Positions 47,804-58,525 are shown, numbered from the stretch's first letter. The stretch is 64,000 nt of DNA from Apostichopus parvimensis (GCA_000934455.1 KN882928.1:89554-153553), one strand, 5' to 3'. Made by a program: numbers and translations. The notes: generated from the sequence alone by a model not told the origin.

Positions 47804-48844
47804 TTAGTTCAGCACATTGTTCTTATCCTTGCGTTCCATACCCTCGACTACTCTGTATATATCTGGGGTAACCTTTAATTTGTATTTAACATCACTAATA
47901 CCAGGGTACGGTTGAGTGGCCAGGGTTCCACACCTCTGAATACTTGGAAACCCATTTTCGACCAACGGGTGGGTTGCGGTGACAAAGAGGAGCCGATCAA
48001 AGAATTCAACCTCCTCCCCCTGGTATTTCAGCATACCTTCCGTCAGCTCGCGTATACCTGTGGTAATCTGTGCCCTGCTTATCGCTTCCATCTGGGGAGG
48101 AAACTGTTCTCTTAACATAGCCAACCATTTAACTTTCGGCATCACTATGGGCAGTGTCTCGATATCCCATTTCACGTCCACGTGAACAGCCTGTAAATGT
48201 TTAATAATTTTAGCATAAGGTTCCTCCGAGTCATCGGTCACGAACTTTTTATTCGCCTCAGTAAACATCGGTAATGTACTCATAGGACCCGGTCTGTGAA
48301 TTATCAACAAACGGCCCAGCGGCGCTAAGGTTCGTAGAATATGAGAAAACGTTTGGGACGGATTTGTGAAATGTTCCACGGAATCTTTCAACAAAATTTT
48401 ATCAAACGGTGCTTTTTTATCTTTGCCTAAACTTTCAGCTAATTGTCGGAAATATTCTTCAGCTCCCACGTGTGAGATGCGAAATGGAAGTAATTTCTGT
48501 CCCGGCGTCTCTTCGTAGTGTATTAACCCCGGAAATATATTAACCATGGGTTGCAAAAGACAGAATTTGTCCTTGATTTTCTCCGCGAGACTGCCTTTAT
48601 TTGAGCCAACGTAAGCGAATCTCTCGTGTGTATCTAGTTCCAGATGTTTGTGTATCAACTTGAACATGGCGTCTTCGTACGCGTCTCCGAAGCTATAACT
48701 TTCCTCCAGCCGATATTTCGGTATATCCAACTGATTTTGCCATTTTTCAGTCACCACGGAAAATGGTGGTGGGCTATCTGGTAACACAAGTTCGCGTGTA
48801 TTCGTCCTTGCATGTGTTCCTCTCTTAGTTGTCGACGATATCAT
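47804..48844 (-). CDS. Class I SAM-dependent methyltransferase-like protein, single exon
   Basis: One uninterrupted 346-codon frame, ATG at 48844-48842 and TAA at 47806-47804. Residues 77-90 (AYVGSNKGSLAEKI) look like a divergent SAM-binding motif I. Residues 147-159 (FDKILLKDSVEHF) and 170-183 (LRTLAPLGRLLIIH) match the D-x-I...vEHf and LxPxGrLxI segments of the Methyltransf_11-like fold. The substrate cannot be told; the acidic GxGxG loop is not canonical, so it might be a non-catalytic relative. The N-terminal 30 residues are basic/polar with no signal peptide, so it is probably cytosolic or nuclear. Lack of introns contrasts with its neighbours; an old retrocopy or a naturally intronless family are both possible. 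Convergent with the protease gene. Confidence 0.85.
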   Translation of the reverse strand: MISSTTKRGTHARTNTRELVLPDSPPPFSVVTEKWQNQLDIPKYRLEESYSFGDAYEDAMFKLIHKHLELDTHERFAYVGSNKGSLAEKIKDKFCLLQPMVNIFPGLIHYEETPGQKLLPFRISHVGAEEYFRQLAESLGKDKKAPFDKILLKDSVEHFTNPSQTFSHILRTLAPLGRLLIIHRPGPMSTLPMFTEANKKFVTDDSEEPYAKIIKHLQAVHVDVKWDIETLPIVMPKVKWLAMLREQFPPQMEAISRAQITTGIRELTEGMLKYQGEEVEFFDRLLFVTATHPLVENGFPSIQRCGTLATQPYPGISDVKYKLKVTPDIYRVVEGMERKDKNNVLN

Positions 48845-49989
48845 GTTTAGTATATATTGAAGATGAAATATCTGCTTTAATTAAAAACAAATTTTACCTA
48901 ACAGATGTAAAAGTACTATATAAAAATTACCTCTATGACTTATTACTGTAAAGCTGTACTAACTTATGCGAACATATTCACGGTAGGTTCAGTCACAGAG
49001 ATCCCTCCAGCTTAGTCCTCAACAGTGTCCTTCCAAATTAATTAGACACAACGGCAGGCGAACAGAATTGACATCTATTCCGAGAAATTGAACTTCACAA
49101 CAATTAACTCCAGTATTAGGCCTACGTACATGCAAGGGTATTCACTGACCGGCACATCAGACACTATATGTGTATATAGGCCAGCTCTTGCATTCAAACA
49201 CAGAAAATAAATATTTCAGCCGTTTTCGACTTCTTTAACTTCCCCTATATCTGCATTCAGTCTGCTAACGCGGGATCCATCGATTTGGGTTCATTACAAA
49301 CATAGAGTAACCCCATACGCTACCGTGCTGCAGTGTGTCTTCCCAATACAATAAGGTAAACCAAATTCTGAAATTACTTCCTTGCAGTCGTTATCCACTT
49401 TGGAATTTAAGATGACCAAGTGAAACAAGAAGGCCTGGTAACTTAATCTGTAAATGAGCTCTAGAAGTTACTGCCTTCGTAACCAAGTTTGTCAAACATT
49501 GTTCTCAGATTTAAACAGTCCAACGAGTCAATATCGCAGTTTACAATGATCTAGTTCCGTAAACACATTAAACAGTTGACACTTGTGTTGATAAATCGAC
49601 TTTTTTTTTTCTTGTGCTAGTCTTTTCACAATGTTTACAATGCCACACAAAGGGAACATCGCATGTAAAACTGATCGATGATCTCGTTGCCATGGTAGCA
49701 GGACGCTCGTTACTCGTCTGAGCGGACGTGTGTGTCATGGTGAGGTGCCGCCGGATGTTCATAAATAAATGAGCACAGTTCGTGGAAGTTACAGACATCG
49801 AGGGGGTCGTTAAGACCGCAAGAGAAAAGAAAAACCCATCTTAAATTTATCATTACGATGTCATGAATTTATATAGTTGCCTTTATTAGATGATCGAACT
49901 ACAGATCGGCTATACAACCACTACGGTTGTATGCATCATGCATGGAATAATATAAGCCTATACTTTACACAAGTTATATACGGTTTTCA

Positions 49990-50125
49990 AATTAAAATTA
50001 GGAAAGTTAATAAGTAGGCTACATAAATATATATTATGACATATTAAAATCAGGAAAATTAATAAGTACACAAATATTATGATATATTAAAATCAGGAAA
50101 ATTAATAAGTTTACAAATATTATGA
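49990..50125. repeat. Three-copy AT-rich tandem repeat, about 41-48 bp
   Basis: The block ATTAAAATCAGGAAAATTAA with TAAGT...ACAAATATTATGA occurs three times, the first copy more diverged. Confidence 0.8.
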
Positions 50126-50419
50126 AAATAGAAGGCATTAATTTTGCGACGTTTAATGCATCCAGTGGCACATGCATGTGTGAGAAAAACCGAATAGATT
50201 ATAACTTATAGTTATCGAATTAATAGGTTTAGCTCATGTTAGGTGTTTTCGCACTTATTCCAGATTACGATGACATCCATGGCTTAAAGGGATGCTGTAT
50301 TGGCCCCAAATATGAGAACAATTCTGATAGTAAAGACCTCCATGTAGAAATTACTTTTTGAAAACTTCTAGCAATCAGCATAGCGTGTTATAATTTGGGG
50401 CCTATAATGATCACACCTG

Positions 50420-50560
50420 AACCGTGATAAAAGACGACCTTACTTTTGCCGGTCGGGGCTCGAACCATGACCTCCTAGTTTCTATATGAGTCACTGCTTC
50501 GAATGCCACCGATTTTGTTCACTCGACCGTCAAGCTCTGGTCTTTACAGTAGCAGTTGTT
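50420..50560 (-). mobile_element. tRNA-derived SINE head (same family as 3690)
   Basis: On the - strand: GACGGTCGAGTGAACAAAAT (A-box region), a GGTGGCATTCGAAGCAGTGA segment like the GCTGGCAATTGAAGCAATGA at about 3720, and B box GGTTCGAGCC. The tail is short or eroded. Confidence 0.55.
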
Positions 50561-51341
50561 TCTCAAAAGTCTTCGCGTGACTCGTCACGTGACCTTGTCC
50601 ATACGACACTCGGGTCGCATGCAGTACTGTCGTTAAGAGATACTGTAGGGAAGTAGGCTAGGAGAGATACCGACCTCATTTATAGGCAAGAAATATCACT
50701 GATAACTGGATAACCGATACAGTAATAATTATAAAATAAATAGTAATTGATTACTCCATGCAAAACCCTTAAACAACGTAGAGAAGAAGGGGATCTGTTT
50801 GTAGTTTATTTTCAGCGAGATCAACTTACTGATTTTGTCAAGTCTTCTACAAATTTCAAAAGATCACGAGATCATTTATTCCGGTATGTTGGTTTATGAA
50901 GTTCAAGACAATGCATGAAACAAGTATGAGTTGTGGGTTCATAATGTTCGACCATAAAAAAAAAATCGAGACCATATATAGTATTGCCAAAGAAGTTTTC
51001 CGTATTAAACGATGAGTTTAGGCAAAAGTTTAGAATTAATAATATGCCATTGTTCAAGATCCAATTGGACCACACCTTCATTGGCCTTCCCCACCCACAT
51101 CAGCCTATTTTAATATGTCAGTGCACCTTATTAATCACATCTTTATTCTCTGTTGTTGTTCATATATGAAAAGCACAGTCAAATGAATAGAAGCCCATTG
51201 GCCAAACCCCTCTCGAGAGAGCTACTGTAGCTGCGATACTGCGATATATAATACTGCGATATCAAAGTTTGACAATTAGTTAGAAAGTTATTTGGAATGG
51301 TATCTACTGCCAAAACAGAGCTTGTGAAACAAATAAATGAA

Positions 51342-51656
51342 NNNNNNNNNNNNNNNNNNNNNNNNNNNNNNNNNNNNNNNNNNNNNNNNNNNNNNNNNNN
51401 NNNNNNNNNNNNNNNNNNNNNNNNNNNNNNNNNNNNNNNNNNNNNNNNNNNNNNNNNNNNNNNNNNNNNNNNNNNNNNNNNNNNNNNNNNNNNNNNNNNN
51501 NNNNNNNNNNNNNNNNNNNNNNNNNNNNNNNNNNNNNNNNNNNNNNNNNNNNNNNNNNNNNNNNNNNNNNNNNNNNNNNNNNNNNNNNNNNNNNNNNNNN
51601 NNNNNNNNNNNNNNNNNNNNNNNNNNNNNNNNNNNNNNNNNNNNNNNNNNNNNNNN
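51342..51656. other. Assembly gap (315 N)
   Basis: Run of N, about 250 bp upstream of the SRA gene start codon; it may hide its promoter or 5' UTR. Confidence 0.98.
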
Positions 51657-51907
51657 GTGCATGCGTATTTGTGAAGTTACGTTCCCGCGAAAACAGCACA
51701 TGTACGCTTTGACATGCTTATTTCGTATGCTCTGTATAGCTAGCTGGGCTTTAAATCCTAGGCCTAGGTCAGATCCCATCCAACACAATTAGTACTGACT
51801 GCACAGAAATTCATGACTGACTGTCACGATAAGGTCTCTGCACATTTATACTGCTACAAAGTCTAATGCTAGTTTAGTCAAGTAGTACCTTAATTTCTGT
51901 GTACAAA

Positions 51908-52000
51908 ATGCCTGCCGAATTATCATCATACGAAAAACAGAGGCTCAAGAACATAGAAGAAAACCGACGGGTTTTGACCGAGCTTGGGCTCTTCAAAAGT
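51908..52000 (+). CDS. SRA gene exon 1 (start codon)
   Basis: ATG at 51908 in AAAATGCC, 31 codons, donor gtaagt at 52001, phase 0. Reads [19 protein letters not shown] then [12 protein letters not shown], a charged segment likely to be helical. Similar 'YEKxRLxNIxEN' starts occur in other chromatin proteins. No earlier in-frame ATG was sought through the gap. Confidence 0.85.
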
Positions 52001-55000
52001 GTAAGTTCGACCTATACAGGCAGAGTAAGTAGGTATAAGTAGTACTAGTAGTAGGCTAGTAAGCAGTAGTACTAAGTTAGTAGGGTTTAACTTCATTTAG
52101 CCTAATTCGTAAGATCTAGGGTAACATTTGACTGGTGTAGCCTAGAACTTACGAAGGTCTAACCTATTTTGTTTTGCCAAAAATTAATCCTTTAAAGTTA
52201 AGTTTAAGTTAGGCCTATAGCCTATGTATGTTTCATTTAGTGTAGTCTAGTGTCTAACTTAGTCTAAGCTGTAGCCTTTTAGATTGTAAGTCACTCATAG
52301 GACTACTACCTTTACTTTTGTCCAATGATGTGGCTCCTAAACAGTGTCACAAGTTTGAAAAATTAGGTGTTGGGGACGTGTGAAAAAGTAGGTGTCAGCA
52401 ACGCCTATCCTTCCACAAGGCCTAACATTAACTTAAGCCTAGCCCCTCTTCTCCATTATGTGACTCGATCATGTCTATGTAGCTGTTTGGTTCAGAACGT
52501 TGGCTGATAAAAGTGACAAAAATTTTGCAAGCATTTCTAATGTCTAACTACTTGAACAGCAACTATTTGCTTGTAGGCCTAATTTTAATGGTAGGCTAAT
52601 TCATGTTAGTGTTTACTTATCCATCTGTTGGACGGAAATGTCACCTGAAAGTAAACTGATTGCTAACCACCTTTTTAATTTGTGCAGTTTGTGGCACCAC
52701 CCAGGAAGAAAGTCATCAAGAAGGCTGTGAAGAGAAAGCGTGAAACCCCAAAGCTTCCATCGAATTCAGAAAGTAACATTCCAAAAGAGGGTGCTGTTGA
52801 AGCCGGAAGTAACTTTGAAAGCGGACGTCGTAGGTCTAGAAGGCTTAAAGGACAGGTTTGTTATTTAATTAATGCCGGTATTTGACATGTTCTCTAATGC
52901 CATCCTAAACATTGAGAAATAGGACCAGCCAGAGATGATAGGGTTAGTGAGAAAGGGGTGATGGGAGGGGTGTCTATGAATGCATGCCTAGCTAAATACA
53001 TTACAATGATTTGTGTCAGGGTGCTCACAGTTTGTGTTAACAAAATCTGGAAAACGACCTTCCTGACATGAATAAACTATCAATTGATAGAGAGGATGGA
53101 GGGGGGGGGGTTAGAGGAATGTGATGAAGGGTAGGGAAAGTTAGTGAAGAAATGTAGTTAAAACAATGTGTCAAGAAGATACTCCATGTACGGACGAATC
53201 ATCCAATTTTCAATGTCAAACATATCAAATGATTGAAAACTTTAGATATTTACAAATCTGTTTACTTCTACATTATTGTTTTTTTATTTATTTATTTATT
53301 TTTATTGTAATTGTCATCTTTAATGAGGGTAGTCCTTCTCAGTGCAGAAGCACTGCTTTCCAGAGGAGCCCTCAATTTGTTGAATAAAACACAAATAAAA
53401 ATGGTAATATAGAATTGGTCCATGGTTCATGACATATGTCAGTTCGTTCCATGGTTTAACCGTAGCATGTAAACCAACAGACAAGAATAACATACATAGA
53501 GATTGACATGTAAGAAGATTAAGTTATGTAACCATTGAGGAGTAAAACACAATAACTTTGATTCTTTTCAAAATAAACAAGTAAAAAATTCCAAATTATG
53601 GTATAGGCTTAATTAGGCTTACTAATAAGTATCATAACTGTTGTACAAAAGGTAATGTTACAGATTGAGTTACAACGTCACCGAATATGTTTGTGTAAAC
53701 AAAAAGAAGCATTAATAAATAAGATTTGGCAGTTGGAATCTAGGTAGCCTGAAAAATTGAGGGAAAATAAGTGCCACGTTTTGGGCATCATTGTTTTTTA
53801 AGGTTGCCATAGAGGGCTCACTACCAGATTCGGAGGAAACACTACCTGATGAAGATTACAGACCGACTCCAAAGAAGGTACCGAGAGAGAATTTCTTTGG
53901 AGCCGTCGATGGTAATAATCTTTTTTTATTTACTGTTATTATGTATTAACTGTTCTTCAGTTCCATTGATTTTGTGTCAACTGTTTGGTTAAATGGTCCT
54001 GGATCCAGGAACCTCCGATCTTAGTCATTTTTTTTTTTTTTAATGTTAGTTTTACAGTCTTGTTCGGGCCAAGGCCCTCTCACACGACTTTACAACTTAA
54101 CCCTGGTCATTGGTAACTTGTCACACCTACACACCAAAGTGTGCACAATTCAAACAATCTCTCCTGGGCACCACAGTGCACCACAACCACGTGTCCCCCG
54201 GGGGACTTCCCATAGGGTGCAGCCACAAACTGGCGCACGCAACTAAATTTACAAGTTACCTCGCAAGTCCCCATTTATACACCTGGGTGAAGAGAGGCAA
54301 TGGAGATAAAGTGCCTTGCCCAAGGACACAATGCAATGATCTGGCCAGGGCTCAAACCTGTAATCCTTAGATCACAAGTTCACTGCCTTAACCACTTGAC
54401 CACAACGCCCTCAATCAAGTTGGGTTTTCCAGCTTCCTGTAAACTTGGCAGTTCAGTTTTGTGTAACCTACTAACCGTCTCATTTATTACAGGGATCGAA
54501 GTTGGAACTACGTGGGATATGCGCATATATTGTTCGGCAGATGGCGTCCATCGTCCTACCGTTGCTGGTATCCATGGTAACGACGAGGGCTGCTACTCTC
54601 TTGCACTCTCTGGAGGCTATGAGGATGATTTAGACTTTGGAGAATACTTCACCTATACCGGAGAAGGTAGGTGTAACCTTGGTAACTTCAATAATCAATA
54701 TAATGTCATTGTGTGTTTACTTGGGTATCAGTAATCGATAACCTGCCAAATTAGTGTCGTGCCCTCCCAGCAAACACAAAACGTTATAATAACATTTTTA
54801 AAAGAGCCTCTAAAATATGCTTTAATAACGTTAAATGTGGTGTTATAAAAACGTCGGCATAACGTTTTTAAGAGATATTAATGTTATATTAATGTTATAT
54901 TAATGTCTTGAAATAATAGACTGAAAACGTTTTTGTGACATATTTATTACACCACAAATAAGGTTATCAAAACAAAAGACGAAACTTTTTAATAACATTT

Positions 55001-58000
55001 TAAAAACGTTTTTGTGTTTGCTGGGCTGTCCTGTCAGTTACTCTAAAATGTTACATTTTTTTATTTTTGCTAACAATAGGAGGAAGAGACCTCAAAGGAA
55101 CCAAGATGAAACCCAAAAATCTACGGACGGCTCCTCAGAGTAAAGACCAAGCTCTGACCAGAGGTAAGTAGCATTGTAGTAGGAGAAGATCGCAAGATCA
55201 GATCAAACTTAAAGAAGGGAGAGAAGTAAAGACCAAGCTCTGACCAGAGGTAAGTAGCATTGTAGTAGGAGAAGATCGCAAGATCAGATCAAACTTAAAG
55301 AAGGGAGAGAGAGAGAGGGGTGGGACAGCTCCTCAGAGTAAAGACCAAGCTCTGACCAGAGGTAAGTAGTATTGTAGTAGGAGAAGATCACAAGATCAGG
55401 TTAAACTTAAAGAAGGGAGAGAGGGAGGGGTGGGGGGGTGGTGTTGGGAAAGATGGTATACTTCACCCTGCATAACTGGAAGCCTGGTATCTCTTGGATA
55501 TAAGCCATTTGTGGCCACAAACCAAGACCTCCCCTAAGCAACTGCTTGAGGCTGTCGTCCAATCAAATTGGCATATGCAACTGTCTGTTTGAAGCTAGTT
55601 GTTGCATAAATACCTACATTCAACGATCATCCAGATTGCTGTGAACTATTAGTTGCAAAGACTGGACTAACGTGTATGTTGTTAGTGTCTGTATGTTTGT
55701 GAGTGTTGGGGGAAGGGGGTAGGGGAGGGGGTGGGGGGATGGAGATATAGACCTGTAGAGATGGACATGTAGAATACTGTTTAAATGGTCGCTTCTCAAG
55801 ATTACTATTCCAAATGAATCATTCCTTTTCATTTGATTAGTGTGTAATCTAAGGTCATATTTTTGTCTGGAAATCCAGGACATGAAATTGTGAGGGTGAG
55901 CCTTCATGTTGACATCAGGTGTAGCATCCATACAATTGAAGGTAACTGGATGTCGCCTTGTTCACCCAAAGATTGTTTGGATAAGAACCACAGGCTGTGT
56001 AATTATTTGATGACCTGGTTTGCCTCAATCTGTGAGATGTGGAGAATTGTTGTTACTAATTGTAAGCAATCACAGCTCAAGTTCAAGCTGGTGACAATTC
56101 AAATTATTGACGGCCGATTTACAATTTTCAGGATAGTTCTTGGAACACTTTTAAGGATCTTAGGATGATACATGAATTCTAAGGGAACTGCCCCAGGAAA
56201 TCAGGGATGTCTAGTAATCTTAGTCTAACCTAGTTCTCAAACATCTCGTCAAGGCCCTCTAACCAGGTTAGAGACCTCTCAGGTTAGAGACCTGGTTAGA
56301 ACTTCTAACCAGGTCCTCTAACCAAGGTCCTCTAATCAGGTCCTCTAATCAGGTCCTCTAACCAAGGTCCTCTAACCAAGGTCCTCTAACCTAGGTCCTC
56401 TAACCAAGGTCCTCTAACCAAGGTCCTCTAACCAAGGTCCTCTAACCAAGGTCCTCTTACCAGGGTCCTCTAACCAAGGTCCTCTAACCAAGGTCCTCTT
56501 TATCTTTATCTTGCAGGAAATCTTGCCTTGAGTCGCAGCTCAGAGTCTGGACGACCCGTTCGTGTCATCAGAGGTTTTAAGCTGGACAGTCCCTACGCAC
56601 CTGATGAAGGGTACAGATACGATGGTAGGTCAACATCAATCAAACTCCTCGTTACATTTATCAGGGGTTTTTTATTCCGAAATATACTGTTTAATGATTG
56701 CATAGTTGTGTAGAAGTTTTTGAGGTCGTGAAAATTCTGTGTACAAAAACAGATAGAGATGCATCTTTGTGGTTGTGTTGATCCAGCATAGTATTTGGCT
56801 TTGCATATGCATAGTATTCGGCTATGCATATGCATAGTATTTGGCTATGCAAATGCATAGTGTTGGCTATGCATATGCATAGTATTTGGCTATGCTACCA
56901 AATTTATTCTCAAGTCAAATCTTTTCATCACAGTTTTTTTTTAATCTGTACATGTGATTGTTTTGGGTATACTGGATAAATACCAGCCAGTTGGGACAAT
57001 TTCCCAATGCTAAACTGTACTCCAATATCATGCTCTCAAAGCACTGAAATTGACAGTACAAACAGTTTCTAACCTTGATCTGATAGAAACATGATATTCA
57101 TACTGTTACGTACGAGTGCTCTGAAGCGGGACATGACGATACAGTATAGAAAAAAAAATTGTCACAATTGGGTGTAAATACTCACTAAAAGTTCATAAAA
57201 TGCTTGGAATAAGTTTGCTTTCTGTTAACATCTGTGAGATGCCAAATTTAAAAGGGTAAATTATGAAAGGTTTTGGTCTTGTAGCCATTTTTTCTGTGTT
57301 ATTTTGTTACAGGACTTTACACAGTTGAGCGTCACTGGTTTACTACTGGTCTTTCTGGGTTCGGGGTATTCAAGTTCGCCCTGAAGCGTTGTCCGGACCA
57401 GGCTCCCCCGCCCTGGGGAGATGCTGAGGAGGGTTCCCCTAAGAAGCAAGATGTGGAGAAAGAAGAGGATGCATCCTCGGACAGTGGCTTCTCAGAGAAA
57501 AGTGATCCAGCTCAGTCAGGTAAGACCAAATGGTTTTTTTAACCTCCATTTCTGGTTGCTAAGGACTTTTTTATTTTTGACCCGCTGAAGATTTTTCTTT
57601 CCTTGTGCCTCCCCCATATGCAAGGGATGGTGGCTTTGTTCCCTCTTATGAAATATCTTGGTGCTGAAAAAATAATATTATACTCAAAACAAGGTTCGTT
57701 GAGGGAAAAAATTGATAATTTTTTGCCCGCTGGCAGCATTTCCTACTTGTTACGGATGTTTTGTTACGCATCACCCCCAAATTGGAGAGTGAATTCGGTA
57801 TCTCCCAAAATTTGTCTCCTGAGCCCAATCCCTTTACTGAGAAATCTTGGATCTGCCACTACGTAGTACGTTTTTTTCATTTTCTTTTATTCAGTGAGGT
57901 GTTTTTTTAAGTACTTCACTATAAATGAGCAAACCCCAGCTTAACAAAATCTTTTGTTTTTAGGTGCTAGATTTATTCTATTCTCCTGTTCCATTAAATG

Positions 58001-58245
58001 TTCTGTTTAACAGGATCTGTACTTTATCACACCCTAGATGTCTTGTATTTCCATTTCATTTAGAAAAGTTTCATTTTAATAGCTTTCATTTCATTTAGAA
58101 GTTGATGCTATGGATTCTGCTCGCTGTATTGTTTTATCGTTACTTTGCTCAGTTCTATGAAATCGCTCAATTTTTTTTTTTTTTTTTTAAATACAAGTTA
58201 ATTTTTATTCATTTTTTTTCTTCAACAGGAATGAACCAACTATAG
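51908..58245 (+). CDS. SRA (YDG) domain protein, complete 8-exon gene, 319 aa
   Basis: Exons 51908-52000, 52688-52855, 53803-53911, 54493-54666, 55080-55163, 56517-56624, 57313-57519 and 58229-58245 join in phase to 319 codons plus TAG. Residues 1-31 are charged and helical; 32-87 are Lys/Arg-rich ([23 protein letters not shown]), likely nuclear-localising and DNA-binding. The SRA domain spans about 114-284: [72 protein letters not shown]. The C-terminus is acidic and Ser-rich. SRA domains flip out methylated cytosine in UHRF1 and plant SUVH proteins. No UBL, Tudor, PHD, RING or SET domain is present. AATAAA at 58520 ends the likely 3' UTR. Confidence 0.92.
52688..52855 (+). CDS. SRA gene exon 2 (basic region)
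   Basis: 56 codons, phase 0-0, acceptor gcag and donor gtttgt at 52856. [18 protein letters not shown] then a Ser/Glu stretch and [11 protein letters not shown]. Confidence 0.88.
53803..53911 (+). CDS. SRA gene exon 3
   Basis: 109 nt, phase 0 to 1, acceptor ttaag and donor gtaata at 53912. An acidic linker ([15 protein letters not shown]) leads into NFFGAVDG, the start of the SRA fold. Confidence 0.88.
54029..54415 (-). mobile_element. tRNA-derived SINE, full-length looking, in SRA intron 3
   Basis: On the - strand: head with A box (TGGTCAAGTGGTTAAGGCAG) and B box (GGTTTGAGCCC), body GGGCAAGGCACTTTATCTC and CACCCAGGTGTATAAATGGG shared with the SINE at 41833, a long middle part, and a terminal poly-A (poly-T at 54029-54041 on the + strand). 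The 3' part differs from the 41833 copy, so two subfamilies share a core. Confidence 0.88.
54493..54666 (+). CDS. SRA gene exon 4 (base-binding half)
   Basis: 174 nt, phase 1-1, acceptor acag and donor gtaggt at 54667. Contains [38 protein letters not shown] and [17 protein letters not shown], including the Tyr/Asp residues that form the flipped-base pocket in SRA structures. Confidence 0.95.
54766..55025. mobile_element. MITE, 260 bp, in SRA intron 4
   Basis: Ends CCCAGCAAACACAAAACGTT (54766) and the inverse AACGTTTTTGTGTTTGCTGG (to 55025), long near-perfect terminal inverted repeats. The inside is full of AACGTT/ATAACGTTTTT words. No clear target duplication could be read. This end type is common in marine animal genomes. 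Confidence 0.85.
55080..55163 (+). CDS. SRA gene exon 5 (loop equivalent to NKR finger)
   Basis: 84 nt, phase 1-1, acceptor atag, donor gtaagt at 55164. [20 protein letters not shown] then SKDQALTRG. Where UHRF1 has GNKR this protein has GTKM. The exon end and donor are copied twice downstream. Confidence 0.93.
55130..55430. repeat. Tandem triplication of the SRA exon 5 end and 5' splice site
   Basis: AGTAAAGACCAAGCTCTGAC followed by CAGAGGTAAGTAG occurs three times, with donor GTs at 55164, 55250 and 55362 (spacings 86 and 112). Each is followed by ATTGTAGTAGGAGAAGATC. The copies are nearly identical. Reading past the first donor meets TAG within three codons. Confidence 0.93.
56287..56500. 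repeat. 14-bp minisatellite abutting a splice acceptor
   Basis: About 15 copies of CTAACCAAGGTCCT with variants, ending within 20 bp of the acceptor of SRA exon 6 and merging into its pyrimidine tract. Confidence 0.9.
56517..56624 (+). CDS. SRA gene exon 6
   Basis: 108 nt, phase 1-1, acceptor tgcag, donor gtaggt at 56625. [20 protein letters not shown] then [10 protein letters not shown], the conserved YDG signature completed by the next exon. Confidence 0.95.
56795..56895. repeat. 22-bp tandem repeat
   Basis: Four to five copies of GCATAGTATTTGGCTATGCATAT-like units (palindrome-rich ATGCATAT) in SRA intron 6. Confidence 0.85.
57313..57519 (+). CDS. SRA gene exon 7
   Basis: 207 nt, phase 1-1, acceptor acag, donor gtaag at 57520. 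[20 protein letters not shown] then KFALKRC and PPPWGD close the SRA fold; an acidic Ser-rich tail ([20 protein letters not shown]) follows. Confidence 0.94.
58229..58245 (+). CDS. SRA gene exon 8 (last codons)
   Basis: Acceptor aacag, then GMNQL and TAG at 58243. Very short coding end; the chosen acceptor follows a strong pyrimidine tract and keeps phase. Confidence 0.75.
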
Positions 58246-58519
58246 CATCAACTCAAGATTAACTTTTGCTGGGTTTACTGTCTGGTTCTTTCAATTTCTG
58301 AAAGTTTGCTGAACCACTCGGGCAGGGGGGAAGAGGGGGGGGGAGAGGAGCGAGAGACTTCTGCCTGTCAAGAGGATTCAGTCTGTATTTATATAGCTTA
58401 GTTTCATAGCTATGCATCTCAAGCATTTCACAGTAGAAACATTAGTCCCACCATTCTATGAGCTCCAAAATAGAGACTGAAAACAAAATGTTTGGTGTTC
58501 TTCCCAAGACTGATGGCGC

Positions 58520-58525
58520 AATAAA
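58520..58525 (+). terminator. Candidate polyadenylation signal of the SRA gene
   Basis: AATAAA 275 bp past the stop codon, followed by an A run. Another hexamer lies at about 59234. Confidence 0.45.

Larger units (their letters stand above)
48845..51907. other. Intergenic region between divergent genes
   Basis: Separates the start codons of the methyltransferase-like gene (-) and the SRA gene (+), so both promoters should be here, but no clear TATA or initiator pair could be fixed. It contains a three-copy repeat near 49990-50125, a SINE head at 50420-50560 and a gap at 51342-51656. Confidence 0.5.

Noticed and set aside
49568-49798. 76-codon - strand frame upstream of the methyltransferase-like gene
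   Set aside because: No domain, no clear splice link to the downstream gene; could be 5' UTR or chance.
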